Below, piece by piece: positions 1-7,383 of a DNA stretch of 64,000 nt. The notes beneath the pieces were generated by a model. It did not search any database. It had not been told where the DNA came from and saw nothing but the letters and a program-made list of their open reading frames with translations. The stretch is from a virus: IMG/VR virus record IMGVR_UViG_3300027743_000030, positions 1-64,000 of that record; one strand, 5' to 3'. Position 1 is the stretch's first letter; each line of letters begins with the position of its first letter. The translations under genes and the position numbers were made by a program.

Positions 1-181
1 CCGACGATGACATTTGCCCAATCATGTCCACGCAGCGCCACAGGTAGATCGACCGCACATATTGAGTCAGCATTTCGCTCGAAGCACGATCGAGCGAGAC
101 TTGGGTGTGAACTGCCGACGTGACGGTGTTGCCGTTGCCGTTGACCACGGCCGGCGGTGCCGCCTTCGTGAACCAGCCCAT
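1..181 (-). CDS. Phage portal protein, N-terminal fragment (cut by window edge)
   Basis: The portal forms the dodecameric ring at the head vertex through which DNA enters and leaves. The ATG at 181 begins MGWFTKAAPPAVV and the frame stays open to the edge, including YLWRCVDMIGQMSS, which is typical of the early helix of HK97-type portals. It lies directly after the terminase genes in the minus direction, the classic packaging order. The C-terminal end of a portal lies at 63805-64000 on the same strand, so the two pieces are probably one gene split by linearisation of a circular map. Only about 60 residues are visible here. The identification rests on both fragments and their context. Confidence 0.8.
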   Translation of the reverse strand, partial: MGWFTKAAPPAVVNGNGNTVTSAVHTQVSLDRASSEMLTQYVRSIYLWRCVDMIGQMSSS

Positions 182-196
182 GGCAGCCTCCCCCGA

Positions 197-412
197 TCAG
201 GTGGTGCGGCGGTACGGTTTTGCTTTGACTGTCGGCGTGCCTGAGCTTTGGCCACCGTACTTGCGATCGATGTCCACCGGCTTCATGCCGCCGAGCTTAT
301 CCATGTTGATCTGGACAGCAGTCGTCACTGCCTGCCGCATGCCGCGATAATCGAAGTGGCGCGCGGCACTCACAAACTGTTGCCGGGCCTGTCCGCATCC
401 AGCGCAAGGCAT
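197..412 (-). CDS. Small conserved phage protein with CxxC motif
   Basis: This 71-residue protein starts MPCAGCGQARQQFVSAARHFDYRG at an ATG preceded by GGAGGGTT. The N-terminal CAGC pair could bind zinc. The middle part, ending in KPVDIDRKYGG, resembles small proteins found beside terminase and portal genes in Rhizobiales phages. It sits between the terminase and portal genes on the same strand with 15 bases to the portal start, so it is probably cotranscribed with packaging genes. Function unknown. Confidence 0.75.
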   Translation of the reverse strand: MPCAGCGQARQQFVSAARHFDYRGMRQAVTTAVQINMDKLGGMKPVDIDRKYGGQSSGTPTVKAKPYRRTT

Positions 413-517
413 TCTAACCCTCCACGATTGAACGGAAGCCGGGGGAGGGCTGCTGTGCCTCCCCACGGCCCCTCGGCTGACGCTGGGGACTTACCCAGGG
501 GTGCGCACGTCAGCGAG

Positions 518-601
518 CTATGGTGCCGGCGTCGGCGGCCACGGCGTCGGCAGCGTGCAAACCGCCGGACCACGGCAAATGTAAAAGATTTTGATCTGCA
601 T
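518..601 (-). CDS. Possible 27-residue Pro/Cys peptide
   Basis: A short ORF begins at an ATG with a perfect AAGGAGG ribosome site a few bases upstream, just after the large terminase stop. The product MQIKIFYICRGPAVCTLPTP continues into a proline-rich tail and holds two cysteines. A 57-residue gene in the head region at 58120-58293 has a similar CxGPAxxC segment. The strong ribosome site argues that it is real, but it is too short to be sure. Confidence 0.45.
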   Translation of the reverse strand: MQIKIFYICRGPAVCTLPTPWPPTPAP

Positions 602-611
602 GCTGGCCTCC

Positions 612-1940
612 TTATGCCATCGGAATGTGCGTCACCACTCGCGATAGCCGCGACAGTCCCCACACCATAGCATCAAGGCGGTTTGGCGATCCATCAACGG
701 ATCGATCCCATTCCCGGCTGAAAGACAGCATTTCGCCTTCCAGCTGATCCAAACCGCGATTGTGCAAAACGCGTCCCTTTTCATAGAGCAGCGAGATCGG
801 CTCGGCGCGGACGGTCTTGCCGCGCGACGCCACGACCTCCTGAACACGGACGGTCGGCTCCTTCCGCTTCTCCAGCAGATAGGCGCGTTCGGCTGCCTGC
901 TTGACCACCTCTTGCACCATGTCGCCGCCGAAGTTGCGTTCCACCACCACATCGTCGGCATCGAATTCATCGTGAGCGCGGATCACTTCGTCGCCCCACT
1001 GGCCGGGGCTGGCCGTCAGTGTGCGATCAGCGAGCACGCCATAGCGCCCATCGTTGAGCAGGGCACAGACCACGATCCCTACATCATCCGCGCCACCGGA
1101 CGGATCGACGCCCACCGTAACCAGCTCGATCTCCTCTTCCTTGATCAGCTCATGCCGCAGCCAGTCGTCCTTGAACAATGCGTTACCGGGATCGAGGATC
1201 ATGCCGCCCAGCAGCTCCTGCCGTCCGAGCCGCGTGCCCTCGTACAGCTCGCGCATCTTGCGCATGAACGACGCCGACAGGTGCTCGGCGTTGTCGAACG
1301 TGGTGCCGCTGGTGATCCGAATGTCATCCATCCGTGTCAGCTTTTTCATGAACGGAGTTGGACGCGGTGTCGTGGCAATCAGCACGCGAGGCTTGTCGCC
1401 AAGCCGCAGCCCAAACATCATCATGTCAAAGACTTCTTGCTGGTAGCGCATGCGCCCAATCTCATCGATCACCGCCAGCTCGCACTGCGGGCCGCGCAAC
1501 GAGTCCGGCTCCTCCCCGGAGAACATGACGGCCATGGCACCGTTGGGCCATTCCAGCCGGCGCTTCGATGCCACCCAGCGCGGGCGAAAGCCCTGCGGGG
1601 ACGTTGCCAGGATGCCGCTCGATCCCTCAAGGTTGACATCGTGCACGTCGGCAGTCGTGGGGGCGATGACGTGGATGCGTTTCAGGCCCGAGCGAACCGC
1701 CATGTGCACCGCGCTCGAAACCGAATGGGTCTTGCCTGTGCCGCGACCGCCCAAGAACAGCCAGCACCAGTCGAGATCACGCGGCGGCAGCTGCGCATCC
1801 CGCGCTGCAAATATCCAATCCTCTGCCATTTCGTCAGTGAGGCTGCGCGCCAGGACGGCGCGCTCGGCACTGCTCAACGCCGCCAGCCGGGCGCGGGCAT
1901 CGTGCACCCGGTTGATCTCCACGGCAAAGCGATCAAGCAT
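612..1940 (-). CDS. terL: Terminase large subunit
   Basis: This is the ATP-driven motor and nuclease that packages DNA into the prohead. The 442-residue length is normal for the family. Walker A is GGRGTGKT at about residues 64-71 and Walker B is ELAVIDE at about 154-160. The C-terminal RNase-H-like nuclease shows acidic residues in VGVDPSGGADDVG, in ERNFGG and in RLDAMVWGL near the end. The start overlaps the end of the small subunit by eight bases, so the two are translationally coupled. It faces the portal, as in most tailed phages. Confidence 0.97.
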   Translation of the reverse strand: MLDRFAVEINRVHDARARLAALSSAERAVLARSLTDEMAEDWIFAARDAQLPPRDLDWCWLFLGGRGTGKTHSVSSAVHMAVRSGLKRIHVIAPTTADVHDVNLEGSSGILATSPQGFRPRWVASKRRLEWPNGAMAVMFSGEEPDSLRGPQCELAVIDEIGRMRYQQEVFDMMMFGLRLGDKPRVLIATTPRPTPFMKKLTRMDDIRITSGTTFDNAEHLSASFMRKMRELYEGTRLGRQELLGGMILDPGNALFKDDWLRHELIKEEEIELVTVGVDPSGGADDVGIVVCALLNDGRYGVLADRTLTASPGQWGDEVIRAHDEFDADDVVVERNFGGDMVQEVVKQAAERAYLLEKRKEPTVRVQEVVASRGKTVRAEPISLLYEKGRVLHNRGLDQLEGEMLSFSREWDRSVDGSPNRLDAMVWGLSRLSRVVTHIPMA

Positions 1941-2394
1941 CCTTTATGGCCTCGCCCTCGATAATCGGGCCGTCTGCCAGACGGTCCAGTGCCGCCATGA
2001 TCCGGTCGGTCGAGGAGGCTTGCGCGGGCATCGCATCGTTGAGCGCAGTTTCGCCGCGCGGCTGAATGTCCAGCCCGAGATACTTGGCCCGCCGGTCCAT
2101 GAAGCGCACGCACAACGCGCCAGATTCATGATCCCCTTGACGGGCCTTCTGGTAGAAAATCTGCATCAGATCATCCAGGCGATCGAGATCGATCGCCAGC
2201 GCCCGTTGCCGCATGCTCGGATTGACCCCGCCCGACATGCGGGCGACTGCCGACGCGACCTCTCCCGCATCGGGATAGCCCAACGTCTCGGCAATCTGGC
2301 GTTCCGGTACGCCGTTGAGCCTGAGACGGAAGGCTTTGCGGTCCCGCTCGAAACGTTCCGCCACGTCTTGATAGCTGACAACTTCTGCCGACAT
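1933..2394 (-). CDS. terS: Putative terminase small subunit
   Basis: This 153-residue protein lies directly upstream of and overlaps the large subunit. The first 55 residues look like a helix-turn-helix with PERQIAETLGYPDAGEVASA. They are followed by a helical segment, LDRLDDLMQIFYQKARQGD, and RRAKYLGLD, a pattern common in small terminases that recognise the packaging site and form a ring. The assignment rests on this pattern and position, since small subunits are poorly conserved in sequence. Confidence 0.85.
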   Translation of the reverse strand: MSAEVVSYQDVAERFERDRKAFRLRLNGVPERQIAETLGYPDAGEVASAVARMSGGVNPSMRQRALAIDLDRLDDLMQIFYQKARQGDHESGALCVRFMDRRAKYLGLDIQPRGETALNDAMPAQASSTDRIMAALDRLADGPIIEGEAIKDA

Positions 2395-2400
2395 GGCGCG

Positions 2401-2613
2401 TTACCTGTGCTGTCTCGCCACGCGCGAGCGGCGCACCTGATCAACTCGGGGCCGTTCAACTTCGTGGCTGCTGCGAAAAACAACATGGCGTAAATGATGC
2501 GACATGGAGTGCCACAGCTCGTCGTCCTGTTCGCCCAGCCGCTTGCGCAGCTCGCGAAAATCTTCAAGGGCATGGCAGGCGTGGCGATGGATGGCGTCGT
2601 GATTGGTCCACAT
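2401..2613 (-). CDS. Hypothetical protein upstream of terminase
   Basis: A 70-residue ORF starts MWTNHDAIHRHACHALEDF, with GGGGA upstream, and ends seven bases before the small terminase start. It is histidine- and arginine-rich and helical in character, with no recognisable family. It fits the minus-strand packaging operon, but its start lies only 11 bases from the start of the divergent plus-strand gene at 2625, leaving no room for separate promoters. Its reality is uncertain. Confidence 0.5.
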   Translation of the reverse strand: MWTNHDAIHRHACHALEDFRELRKRLGEQDDELWHSMSHHLRHVVFRSSHEVERPRVDQVRRSRVARQHR

Positions 2614-2624
2614 CGGATTTCCCC

Positions 2625-3374
2625 ATGGAACTCGTGACGGATAATGCCGCCGTACCGGAAAAGGTGCAATGGCGTGGCGCGGAGTCGGTTCGACTCCCGG
2701 CAACGTCGCCCCGCCTTGGCCGCAAGCTGCTGGCGCGGACGCTGGTCGAGGCGTGGTGCGAGGGCTTGGAGCTGCGCCGCATGGCCGCGCTGGCATGGCG
2801 GCCCGGCGCGATCATTGAGCTGTCGAACGCCGCCGGGGCGCTGCTGGCGATCGAGCAGGGCTATGAGCCTGATCTGCAGCTGGAAGACTTCGGCGACATT
2901 ATCGTGGGCACGATCGGCAATGTGCTGCACGATCGCGGCGACGATCAGCGCGAGCCCATCACCTATACCGAGCTGGACGAAATGGCCGACGCCTATCTGG
3001 CGATGGTGCAAGCCGCGAATGAGCTGGACGAGCACAGCCCTGACGACGCCAAGTTCCTGCGCCAGACCCGCAAGCGGATCAACACCGCCGTGAGCTTGAT
3101 CGTCCGCGCCCCGCTGTTCGATCGCTCGACGTTCGAAGAGTGGGCACTGGTGAAGGAGCCCGACTTTTCCATGCTCGCTGGCGTCGAGGAGCATTACCGC
3201 CAGTTTAAGATCGACTATGACGTGAGAGACGTGGCCGACATTCTGGCCGCGCCGGTGCAGCCGATCGAGGAGTGCGCGCTCGCGCTGATCGATCAGGCCG
3301 CGATGATCCCACCGCTCGGCTTTCGCACTCTGCGCCAGCTGCTCCCGCGCGCCAGCTTCGTGCTCAACGCCTAG
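2625..3374 (+). CDS. Unknown acidic protein, lone plus-strand gene
   Basis: This 249-residue acidic protein has a consistent GC-rich third-position pattern, which argues for real coding. It starts MELVTDNAAVPEKVQWRGAE and is mostly helical. No motif or family is recognised and no strong ribosome site is seen. It stands alone on the plus strand inside the packaging region, divergent from the terminase block and convergent, with a four-base overlap, with the gene ending at 3371. That suggests separate regulation from the late genes, for instance expression in the lysogen, but this is inference. Confidence 0.65.
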   Translation: MELVTDNAAVPEKVQWRGAESVRLPATSPRLGRKLLARTLVEAWCEGLELRRMAALAWRPGAIIELSNAAGALLAIEQGYEPDLQLEDFGDIIVGTIGNVLHDRGDDQREPITYTELDEMADAYLAMVQAANELDEHSPDDAKFLRQTRKRINTAVSLIVRAPLFDRSTFEEWALVKEPDFSMLAGVEEHYRQFKIDYDVRDVADILAAPVQPIEECALALIDQAAMIPPLGFRTLRQLLPRASFVLNA

Positions 3375-3619
3375 TCCGGTATCTCGCCCACTTCGACCAT
3401 GATCGGCGGATGCTCGGTGCCGATGATCTGCACATGCACCGGCGCGCCCGCGTTGAGCGCGGCCAGCTCCATCGGCGTCGGAAACCATGCCGTGGTCATG
3501 CAGGGCGTGTTTTCGCCGACCACCTTGGCGTTAATCCGCTCGTCCCGGATCGGCAAGCCGATGAAGCCTTGCGACTTGCCGATGACGCGGGTGGTGCCTC
3601 TGATCCGGCCTACTTGCAC
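3371..3619 (-). CDS. Conserved small phage protein
   Basis: This 82-residue protein contains IGKSQGFIGLPIRDE, AWFPTPMELAALNAGAPVHV and HPPIMVEVG, a set of segments I recognise from conserved hypothetical proteins of Rhizobiales phages. It is compact and beta-rich, with no enzymatic motif. Its start overlaps the end of the neighbouring 64-residue gene, so they are coupled. Function unknown. Confidence 0.75.
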   Translation of the reverse strand: MQVGRIRGTTRVIGKSQGFIGLPIRDERINAKVVGENTPCMTTAWFPTPMELAALNAGAPVHVQIIGTEHPPIMVEVGEIPD

Positions 3620-3804
3620 GACGGCAGCGACGGGTAGCGCCGGCAGACTTTGGCGTGGACCTTTGCCTTCTGCGAAGCCGAGCCGTGCTGCGATACCCGA
3701 GCCAGCGCATTGGCTGCACGGGCGCGCGTGTCGATCGGATAAGCGCGCTTGCCGGGAAACACAAACGAGGATTTTGGCAGGCTGTTGCGCTTCGATGCTT
3801 TCAT
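3610..3804 (-). CDS. Small DUF6582-like phage protein
   Basis: This 64-residue basic protein starts MKASKRNSLPKSSFVFPGKR, with a strong AGGAGGAG ribosome site. The pattern LPxSxFxFPxxRxYPI, followed by a short helical segment ending in VCRRYPSL, matches a very widespread small phage and plasmid family often labelled DUF6582. Its role is not established. A strong hairpin lies just upstream of the ribosome site. Confidence 0.75.
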   Translation of the reverse strand: MKASKRNSLPKSSFVFPGKRAYPIDTRARAANALARVSQHGSASQKAKVHAKVCRRYPSLPSCK

Positions 3805-3826
3805 GATCTCTCCTCCTACGATTGAG

Positions 3827-3871
3827 GCCCGCGCGCCCCAGGTAAAAGGATTAAGCCCAGGACGCGCGGGC
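3827..3871 (-). other. Long GC-rich hairpin in the 5' leader of the 64-residue gene
   Basis: GCCCGCGCG at 3827-3835 pairs with CGCGCGGGC at 3863-3871. On the minus-strand RNA the stem extends through a G-U pair to about 12 base pairs. No U-tract follows, so it does not look like an intrinsic terminator. It sits about 20 bases before the ribosome site of the gene starting at 3804. A role in RNA stability or translation control is possible. Confidence 0.5.
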
Positions 3872-3947
3872 GACCGCTGTTGTTGCGGACACCGGCGGCT
3901 GGTCCGGTCGAGCCCATGAACGGATAAGCAAACTCGACGGCGGCAGC

Positions 3948-4148
3948 TTAGCAGTCGTCGTCCACGTCGCGGAAGTCGCCTTCATCCTCGATCTTGAGCT
4001 GGCTGCTGGCGAGCAATCGCCGCACGTCATCGGACGCAATGTCGGCGAGATACGCAACCGTATGTCCAGCCGGAATGATCAGCTTGCCGCCTCGACCGTC
4101 ATCAACTTCCAAATCCTTGTCGGTAACGTTTGTGAGCATGACAGACAT
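3948..4148 (-). CDS. Small acidic protein, unknown
   Basis: This 66-residue acidic protein starts MSVMLTNVTDKDLEVDDGRG, with GGAGG upstream of the ATG. The N-terminal half resembles the small beta-rich decoration-like or tail-accessory fold with an IIPAGHTVAY strand. The end is acidic (DEGDFRDVDDDC) with a terminal cysteine. It is the first minus-strand gene left of the 4.2-4.6 kb control region. Function unknown. Confidence 0.7.
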   Translation of the reverse strand: MSVMLTNVTDKDLEVDDGRGGKLIIPAGHTVAYLADIASDDVRRLLASSQLKIEDEGDFRDVDDDC

Positions 4149-4268
4149 CGGAGCTGCCCTCCTATTCGAGCTGCAGCACAGTGCCACAAGATCAAAAAGA
4201 ACGCGCAAAACTTGACTTTCCGCACTCGAAAATCGCCTAACTCCTTGTTTTGACGTGCCTTATACGGC

Positions 4269-4308
4269 TTGCGAAGCCCAGGGCAGCCGCTATAATCGAT
4301 TTTCGATT
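4269..4308 (+). promoter_or_regulatory. Candidate sigma-70 promoter with overlapping palindrome
   Basis: TTGCGA at 4269-4274 and TATAAT at 4291-4296 are separated by 16 bases, a good promoter match pointing into the plus-strand operon. The -10 box overlaps a perfect palindrome, AATCGA ttt TCGATT, at 4294-4308, a natural operator. A related 9-mer, CGAAAATCG, lies in the opposite orientation at 4227-4235. The 4149-4500 gap otherwise holds no gene. Confidence 0.5.
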
Positions 4309-4499
4309 AAGAAGTGAGTGTTTGCTACCCTGCTGTTTGACAATTCGAGCGCCGCACGACCCGCGTCCAAAGCGACGTGCGCCCTACCCGCAGCTCGATC
4401 CATAGTCGCTCCAAGTCATGCGCGCTTCGGCATTGCCCCCGAGGATCGAGCCCGACGCGCATAGATGTGGGAGAGACCGAAAACGACTCCATGACAGTG

Positions 4500-4616
4500 T
4501 GACAATACTTAGGACGGCATGACGCGACTCACGTTGCGCTCGTGCCGTCTCAAAGTGTTGCCTTCGCAACACTCGCCGCGCTTGCAGCGGCGCATCTCAA
4601 AATTGGAGTCACGAAA
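4500..4616 (+). promoter_or_regulatory. Three-hairpin intergenic RNA element, copy 1
   Basis: Hairpin 1 pairs GACGGCA (4513-4519) with TGCCGTC (4543-4549). Hairpin 2 pairs AGTGTTGC (4554-4561) with GCAACACT (4566-4573). Hairpin 3 follows with no gap: CGCCGC (4574-4579) pairs with GCGGCG (4587-4592), and its loop contains CTTGCA. GGAGTCAC and the start codon follow. Five more copies lie downstream with different stem sequences but the same plan. Confidence 0.85.
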
Positions 4617-4814
4617 ATGAAAGTAGAATTCAGAACCCACGAATACGAGTGGTCGCACGGCAAGCAGCCGCGCGGTTACGGCTATTGGGCGTTTAGCTTT
4701 CCCGGCACGCAAGCCGACTTCTTTTGGTTTCAAGGCTCGTACAGCGACGCCAAGAAAGCAGCCAAGGACGAAGCGCGCCGCCGCAACTTCGCAGAAGTGA
4801 AGGTGATGCCGTGA
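4617..4814 (+). CDS. Small protein, first gene of the MoxR operon
   Basis: This 65-residue protein starts MKVEFRTHEYEWSHGKQPRG, after GGAGTCAC and the first three-hairpin element. It contains GYGYWAFSF and a lysine-rich helical end, SDAKKAAKDEARRR, giving a mixed alpha-beta pattern like a small dsRBD- or DNA-binding-type fold. That is only a resemblance. The next gene starts inside its stop codon region (GTGA), so the two are coupled. Confidence 0.75.
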   Translation: MKVEFRTHEYEWSHGKQPRGYGYWAFSFPGTQADFFWFQGSYSDAKKAAKDEARRRNFAEVKVMP

Positions 4815-5014
4815 GCACGTCAATCGATCAGATCAGATTGGCTGACGGCTCGCGCGTTCGCTGCGGGCTGATCGTTCACCGCGTTGACGATCCGTTCCAC
4901 GTTGCGCGGATCGAGAAAGTTCACGGCGCAATGAAGCTGACTGTTCAATGGGAGAACGGGTGGCTTGAATTGGGCTGCGAGCCCGACGAATTCCAGCGAT
5001 GGAATGGAGAGTGA
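4811..5014 (+). CDS. Small beta-rich protein, unknown
   Basis: This 67-residue protein has a GTG start overlapping the previous stop. The sequence reads like a short beta barrel (RLADGSRVRCGLIVHRVDDP, then VARIEKVHGAMKLTVQW), perhaps SH3-like. No family is recognised. Its TGA stop is the first base triplet of the second three-hairpin element. Confidence 0.65.
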   Translation: MSTSIDQIRLADGSRVRCGLIVHRVDDPFHVARIEKVHGAMKLTVQWENGWLELGCEPDEFQRWNGE

Positions 5015-5111
5015 TCACTACAGAGCAGCGCCGCGCGCGCTGCTCGATAGTGTTCATCCTGAACACTCGCCGCCTTGCATGCGGCGTTTCTCGAAACATG
5101 AGTCACACATC
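5012..5111 (+). promoter_or_regulatory. Three-hairpin intergenic RNA element, copy 2
   Basis: The element begins at the stop codon with TGATCACTACAGAG. Hairpin 1 pairs GAGCAGCGC (5023-5031) with GCGCTGCTC (5037-5045). Hairpin 2 pairs AGTGTTCA (5049-5056) with TGAACACT (5060-5067). Hairpin 3 abuts it: CGCCGC (5068-5073) pairs with GCGGCG (5081-5086), with loop CTTGCAT. GAGTCAC precedes the MoxR start. Confidence 0.9.
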
Positions 5112-6134
5112 ATGACAAACCACCTTACCGCCCAGGCCGAGGTTTCCATCGCAACGGCAGCCGAGATGATGGAAGATTATACCGAGGCGGGCGACAACGT
5201 GTTCCTTTGGGGTGCACCCGGCATCGGTAAGACCGATATCGTGCACCAGCTCGGAGCGCGGAAGAAACGTTGCGTCCTCGAATTCCACGCAGCCTTGCGT
5301 GAGTCCGTTGATCTGCGCGGCGTTCCTTCCGTTGATCTCAAGACGGGGACCACCAAATGGTTCACGCCTGACGAGCTACCGCAAGCGAAGCGCGACGGCG
5401 AGGAAGGTTATCTGTTCCTCGACGAATTCAATCAAGCAAGCCCGCAGATGCAAGCGGTGCTTGCCGGGTTGGTGCTGTACGGGACGATTGGCGACTATCG
5501 CTTGCCGAAGGGCTGGCGCTGCATCGCTGCGGGCAACCGCGTCTCTGATCGTGCAGCTGCGCAGCGAATGCCCTCGCACATGCGAAACCGTTTCGCGCAC
5601 ATTTACTGTACGCCAGACGTGATTGCGTGGACGAATTGGGCCAGCACGAACGGCGTCGCACCCGAGATGGTTGCTTTCATTCGCTTGCGACGCGAGTTGA
5701 TCCACCGCATGCCTCGCGGTGACGAGAATGCGTTTCCCACGCCGAGGTCACTGACCAAGGCTGCGAAATACATCAACGCCGCTGATGATCGTCGCTTGCG
5801 ATTGTTAGCCGGCCTGATCGGTGACGACGTTGCAGCCGAGTTGAACGGCTTCATCCGGCTTTATCGATCGCTCGGCAGCCTGGAAGATATCGTGGCCAAT
5901 CCCGACCGCGCCAAGATACCGACCGAGCCAAGCGAACGATGGGCAGTCTGCACCGGCCTTGCGCGTCTCGCTGACCGCAAGAATTTCCCGCAGATCATGA
6001 AGTATGCCGCACGGCTCGACGGTGAGCCCGCGACGCTGCTTGTTCATGACGCAACGATGATCAAGCCCGAGCTAAAGCAGACGGCCGCCTATTCGAAGTG
6101 GGCCGTTGAACATTCTGACTTGATCCTACAGTGA
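5112..6134 (+). CDS. MoxR-family AAA+ ATPase
   Basis: This 340-residue ATPase has Walker A GAPGIGKT (34-41), Walker B YLFLDEFN (100-107), a sensor-1 asparagine in AAGN (about 142) and candidate arginine fingers in RNRF (about 158-161). MoxR ATPases act as chaperones that remodel or insert metal into partner proteins, usually with a VWA protein encoded nearby. Here the partners are the DUF3150-like gene and the metallopeptidase/VWA gene downstream. The upstream in-frame extension to 4965 is rejected because the ATG at 5112 follows the RNA element and its GAGTCAC site. The target in the phage cycle is unknown. Confidence 0.9.
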   Translation: MTNHLTAQAEVSIATAAEMMEDYTEAGDNVFLWGAPGIGKTDIVHQLGARKKRCVLEFHAALRESVDLRGVPSVDLKTGTTKWFTPDELPQAKRDGEEGYLFLDEFNQASPQMQAVLAGLVLYGTIGDYRLPKGWRCIAAGNRVSDRAAAQRMPSHMRNRFAHIYCTPDVIAWTNWASTNGVAPEMVAFIRLRRELIHRMPRGDENAFPTPRSLTKAAKYINAADDRRLRLLAGLIGDDVAAELNGFIRLYRSLGSLEDIVANPDRAKIPTEPSERWAVCTGLARLADRKNFPQIMKYAARLDGEPATLLVHDATMIKPELKQTAAYSKWAVEHSDLILQ

Positions 6135-6230
6135 CCACTACAGAGGGCAGCGCACGCGCTGCCTTCGATAGTGTTCATGTGAACACTCGCCCCTTGCAGG
6201 GCGCTGTCAGAAGACAAGGAGTCACAAGTC
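6132..6230 (+). promoter_or_regulatory. Three-hairpin intergenic RNA element, copy 3
   Basis: The element starts at the MoxR stop (TGACCACTACAGAG). Hairpin 1 pairs GGCAGCG (6146-6152) with CGCTGCC (6157-6163). Hairpin 2 pairs AGTGTTC (6170-6176) with GAACACT (6181-6187). Hairpin 3 abuts it: CGCCC (6188-6192) pairs with GGGCG (6199-6203), with loop CTTGCA. AAGGAGTCAC leads to the next ATG. Confidence 0.9.
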
Positions 6231-7289
6231 ATGACAACGAAACTCAAAGGTGCAGCGAAGCGCGAAGCTAAGGGCTTGCCGCCGATCAAGGCGCGCAAGC
6301 CAGTAGCTCCCAAGGCTGCGATGGCGATGATCAAGCCTGCAGCTGCAGACGTGATCAACGTACCGTATCGCGAGCTAACGAAAGCGCCGAGCAAACCCAG
6401 CAAGCCGCTTGCCTCGCCGCTGTCTCGCAAGGCGACGCTTGTGTCAGTCGCTGTTGCACAGTGGACGGCCCGCAAGCTGGACCGCAAGCTGACCAACGAA
6501 GTGTTGCGCTCGAAAGGCGCGACGCCAGATGCCGGCCGGTTCAACAAGTTGCTGATCGAAGCCAAGCACCTCGAAAAAATCGGCTCACTCGTGTCGCAAG
6601 CGCGCAACGCGCACTATCGCTACACCAAGCCGTGGTGCGATGACGGTATGCGAATTCTGCCGAACGAGCTTCACCAGAAGTTCGCCGACGAATTCCGTCG
6701 CATCAAGCGCGAGTTCCACGAGGCGGCCGATGAATTCTGCCGCGACTATCCCTCGTTTATCGAGGAGCGCAGAACGGCGCTTGCGAAGATGTTCAACGAG
6801 GCCGACTACCCGAGCGCGCGGGACATTCGAAGCAAGTTCAAACTCGACTCGAAGTTGTTTCCCGTCCCCGACGTTGGCGACTTTCGCTCTGATACTCTCG
6901 ACGCTGACACGATCGAGGATATCAAGCGCGATCTCGCCGAGACAAACGAACGCGTGTTGAGCGACGCCATGAAGCACTCGGCCGAGCAGATCATCAAAGT
7001 GGTCGGCCACATGTCGGAGAAGCTGCACGAGTACAAGCCGAGCAAGAGCAAGAAGGGCAAGAAAACATTTTTCACCAACTCGCTGGTGGAGAATGTTCGT
7101 GAGCTTGCAGACTTGCTGCCTGCGTTCAACTTCACCAACGATCCCGAGTTGAACCGCATTGCAGCTCGCATGAAGCGCGAGCTATGCCAAGACGATGCCA
7201 AGGAGCTGCGGGTGAGCGAACGCGTGCGCGTCACCGTGCAGAAGTCGGCAGACGACATCCTGAAAGATGTCAACAAGCTGCTAGGCTGA
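6231..7289 (+). CDS. DUF3150-like protein
   Basis: This 352-residue protein has a basic, Ala/Pro/Lys-rich N-terminus (about 1-75), then a long helical region beginning LVSVAVAQWTARKLDRKLT that resembles the phage DUF3150 family. Such proteins are encoded between MoxR-type ATPases and VWA proteins in several phages. That context is matched exactly here, which supports the call. Lysine-rich KSKKGKK lies near residue 275 and the rest is charged and helical. No catalytic motif is visible. It may be an adaptor or substrate of the MoxR/VWA pair, which is inference. Confidence 0.65.
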   Translation: MTTKLKGAAKREAKGLPPIKARKPVAPKAAMAMIKPAAADVINVPYRELTKAPSKPSKPLASPLSRKATLVSVAVAQWTARKLDRKLTNEVLRSKGATPDAGRFNKLLIEAKHLEKIGSLVSQARNAHYRYTKPWCDDGMRILPNELHQKFADEFRRIKREFHEAADEFCRDYPSFIEERRTALAKMFNEADYPSARDIRSKFKLDSKLFPVPDVGDFRSDTLDADTIEDIKRDLAETNERVLSDAMKHSAEQIIKVVGHMSEKLHEYKPSKSKKGKKTFFTNSLVENVRELADLLPAFNFTNDPELNRIAARMKRELCQDDAKELRVSERVRVTVQKSADDILKDVNKLLG

Positions 7290-7383
7290 TCGGCCATAGC
7301 GTGAACGGCGAGCGCGCCTCGCCGTTTGCAGTGGGGCCGTACCTCACTCCGTCCTTGCAGACGGTCAATCAAGGAGTCACACA
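7287..7383 (+). promoter_or_regulatory. Three-hairpin intergenic RNA element, copy 4
   Basis: Hairpin 1 pairs AACGGCGAG (7304-7312) with CTCGCCGTT (7318-7326). Hairpin 2 pairs AGTGGGG (7330-7336) with CCTCACT (7342-7348), using one G-U pair. Hairpin 3 abuts it: CCGTC (7349-7353) pairs with GACGG (7360-7364), with loop CTTGCA. AAGGAGTCAC follows. This is the most diverged copy and gives the clearest compensatory changes. Confidence 0.9.

Noticed and set aside
762-1964. Plus-strand 400-residue ORF opposite the large terminase
   Set aside because: Antisense of a gene with intact Walker and nuclease motifs.
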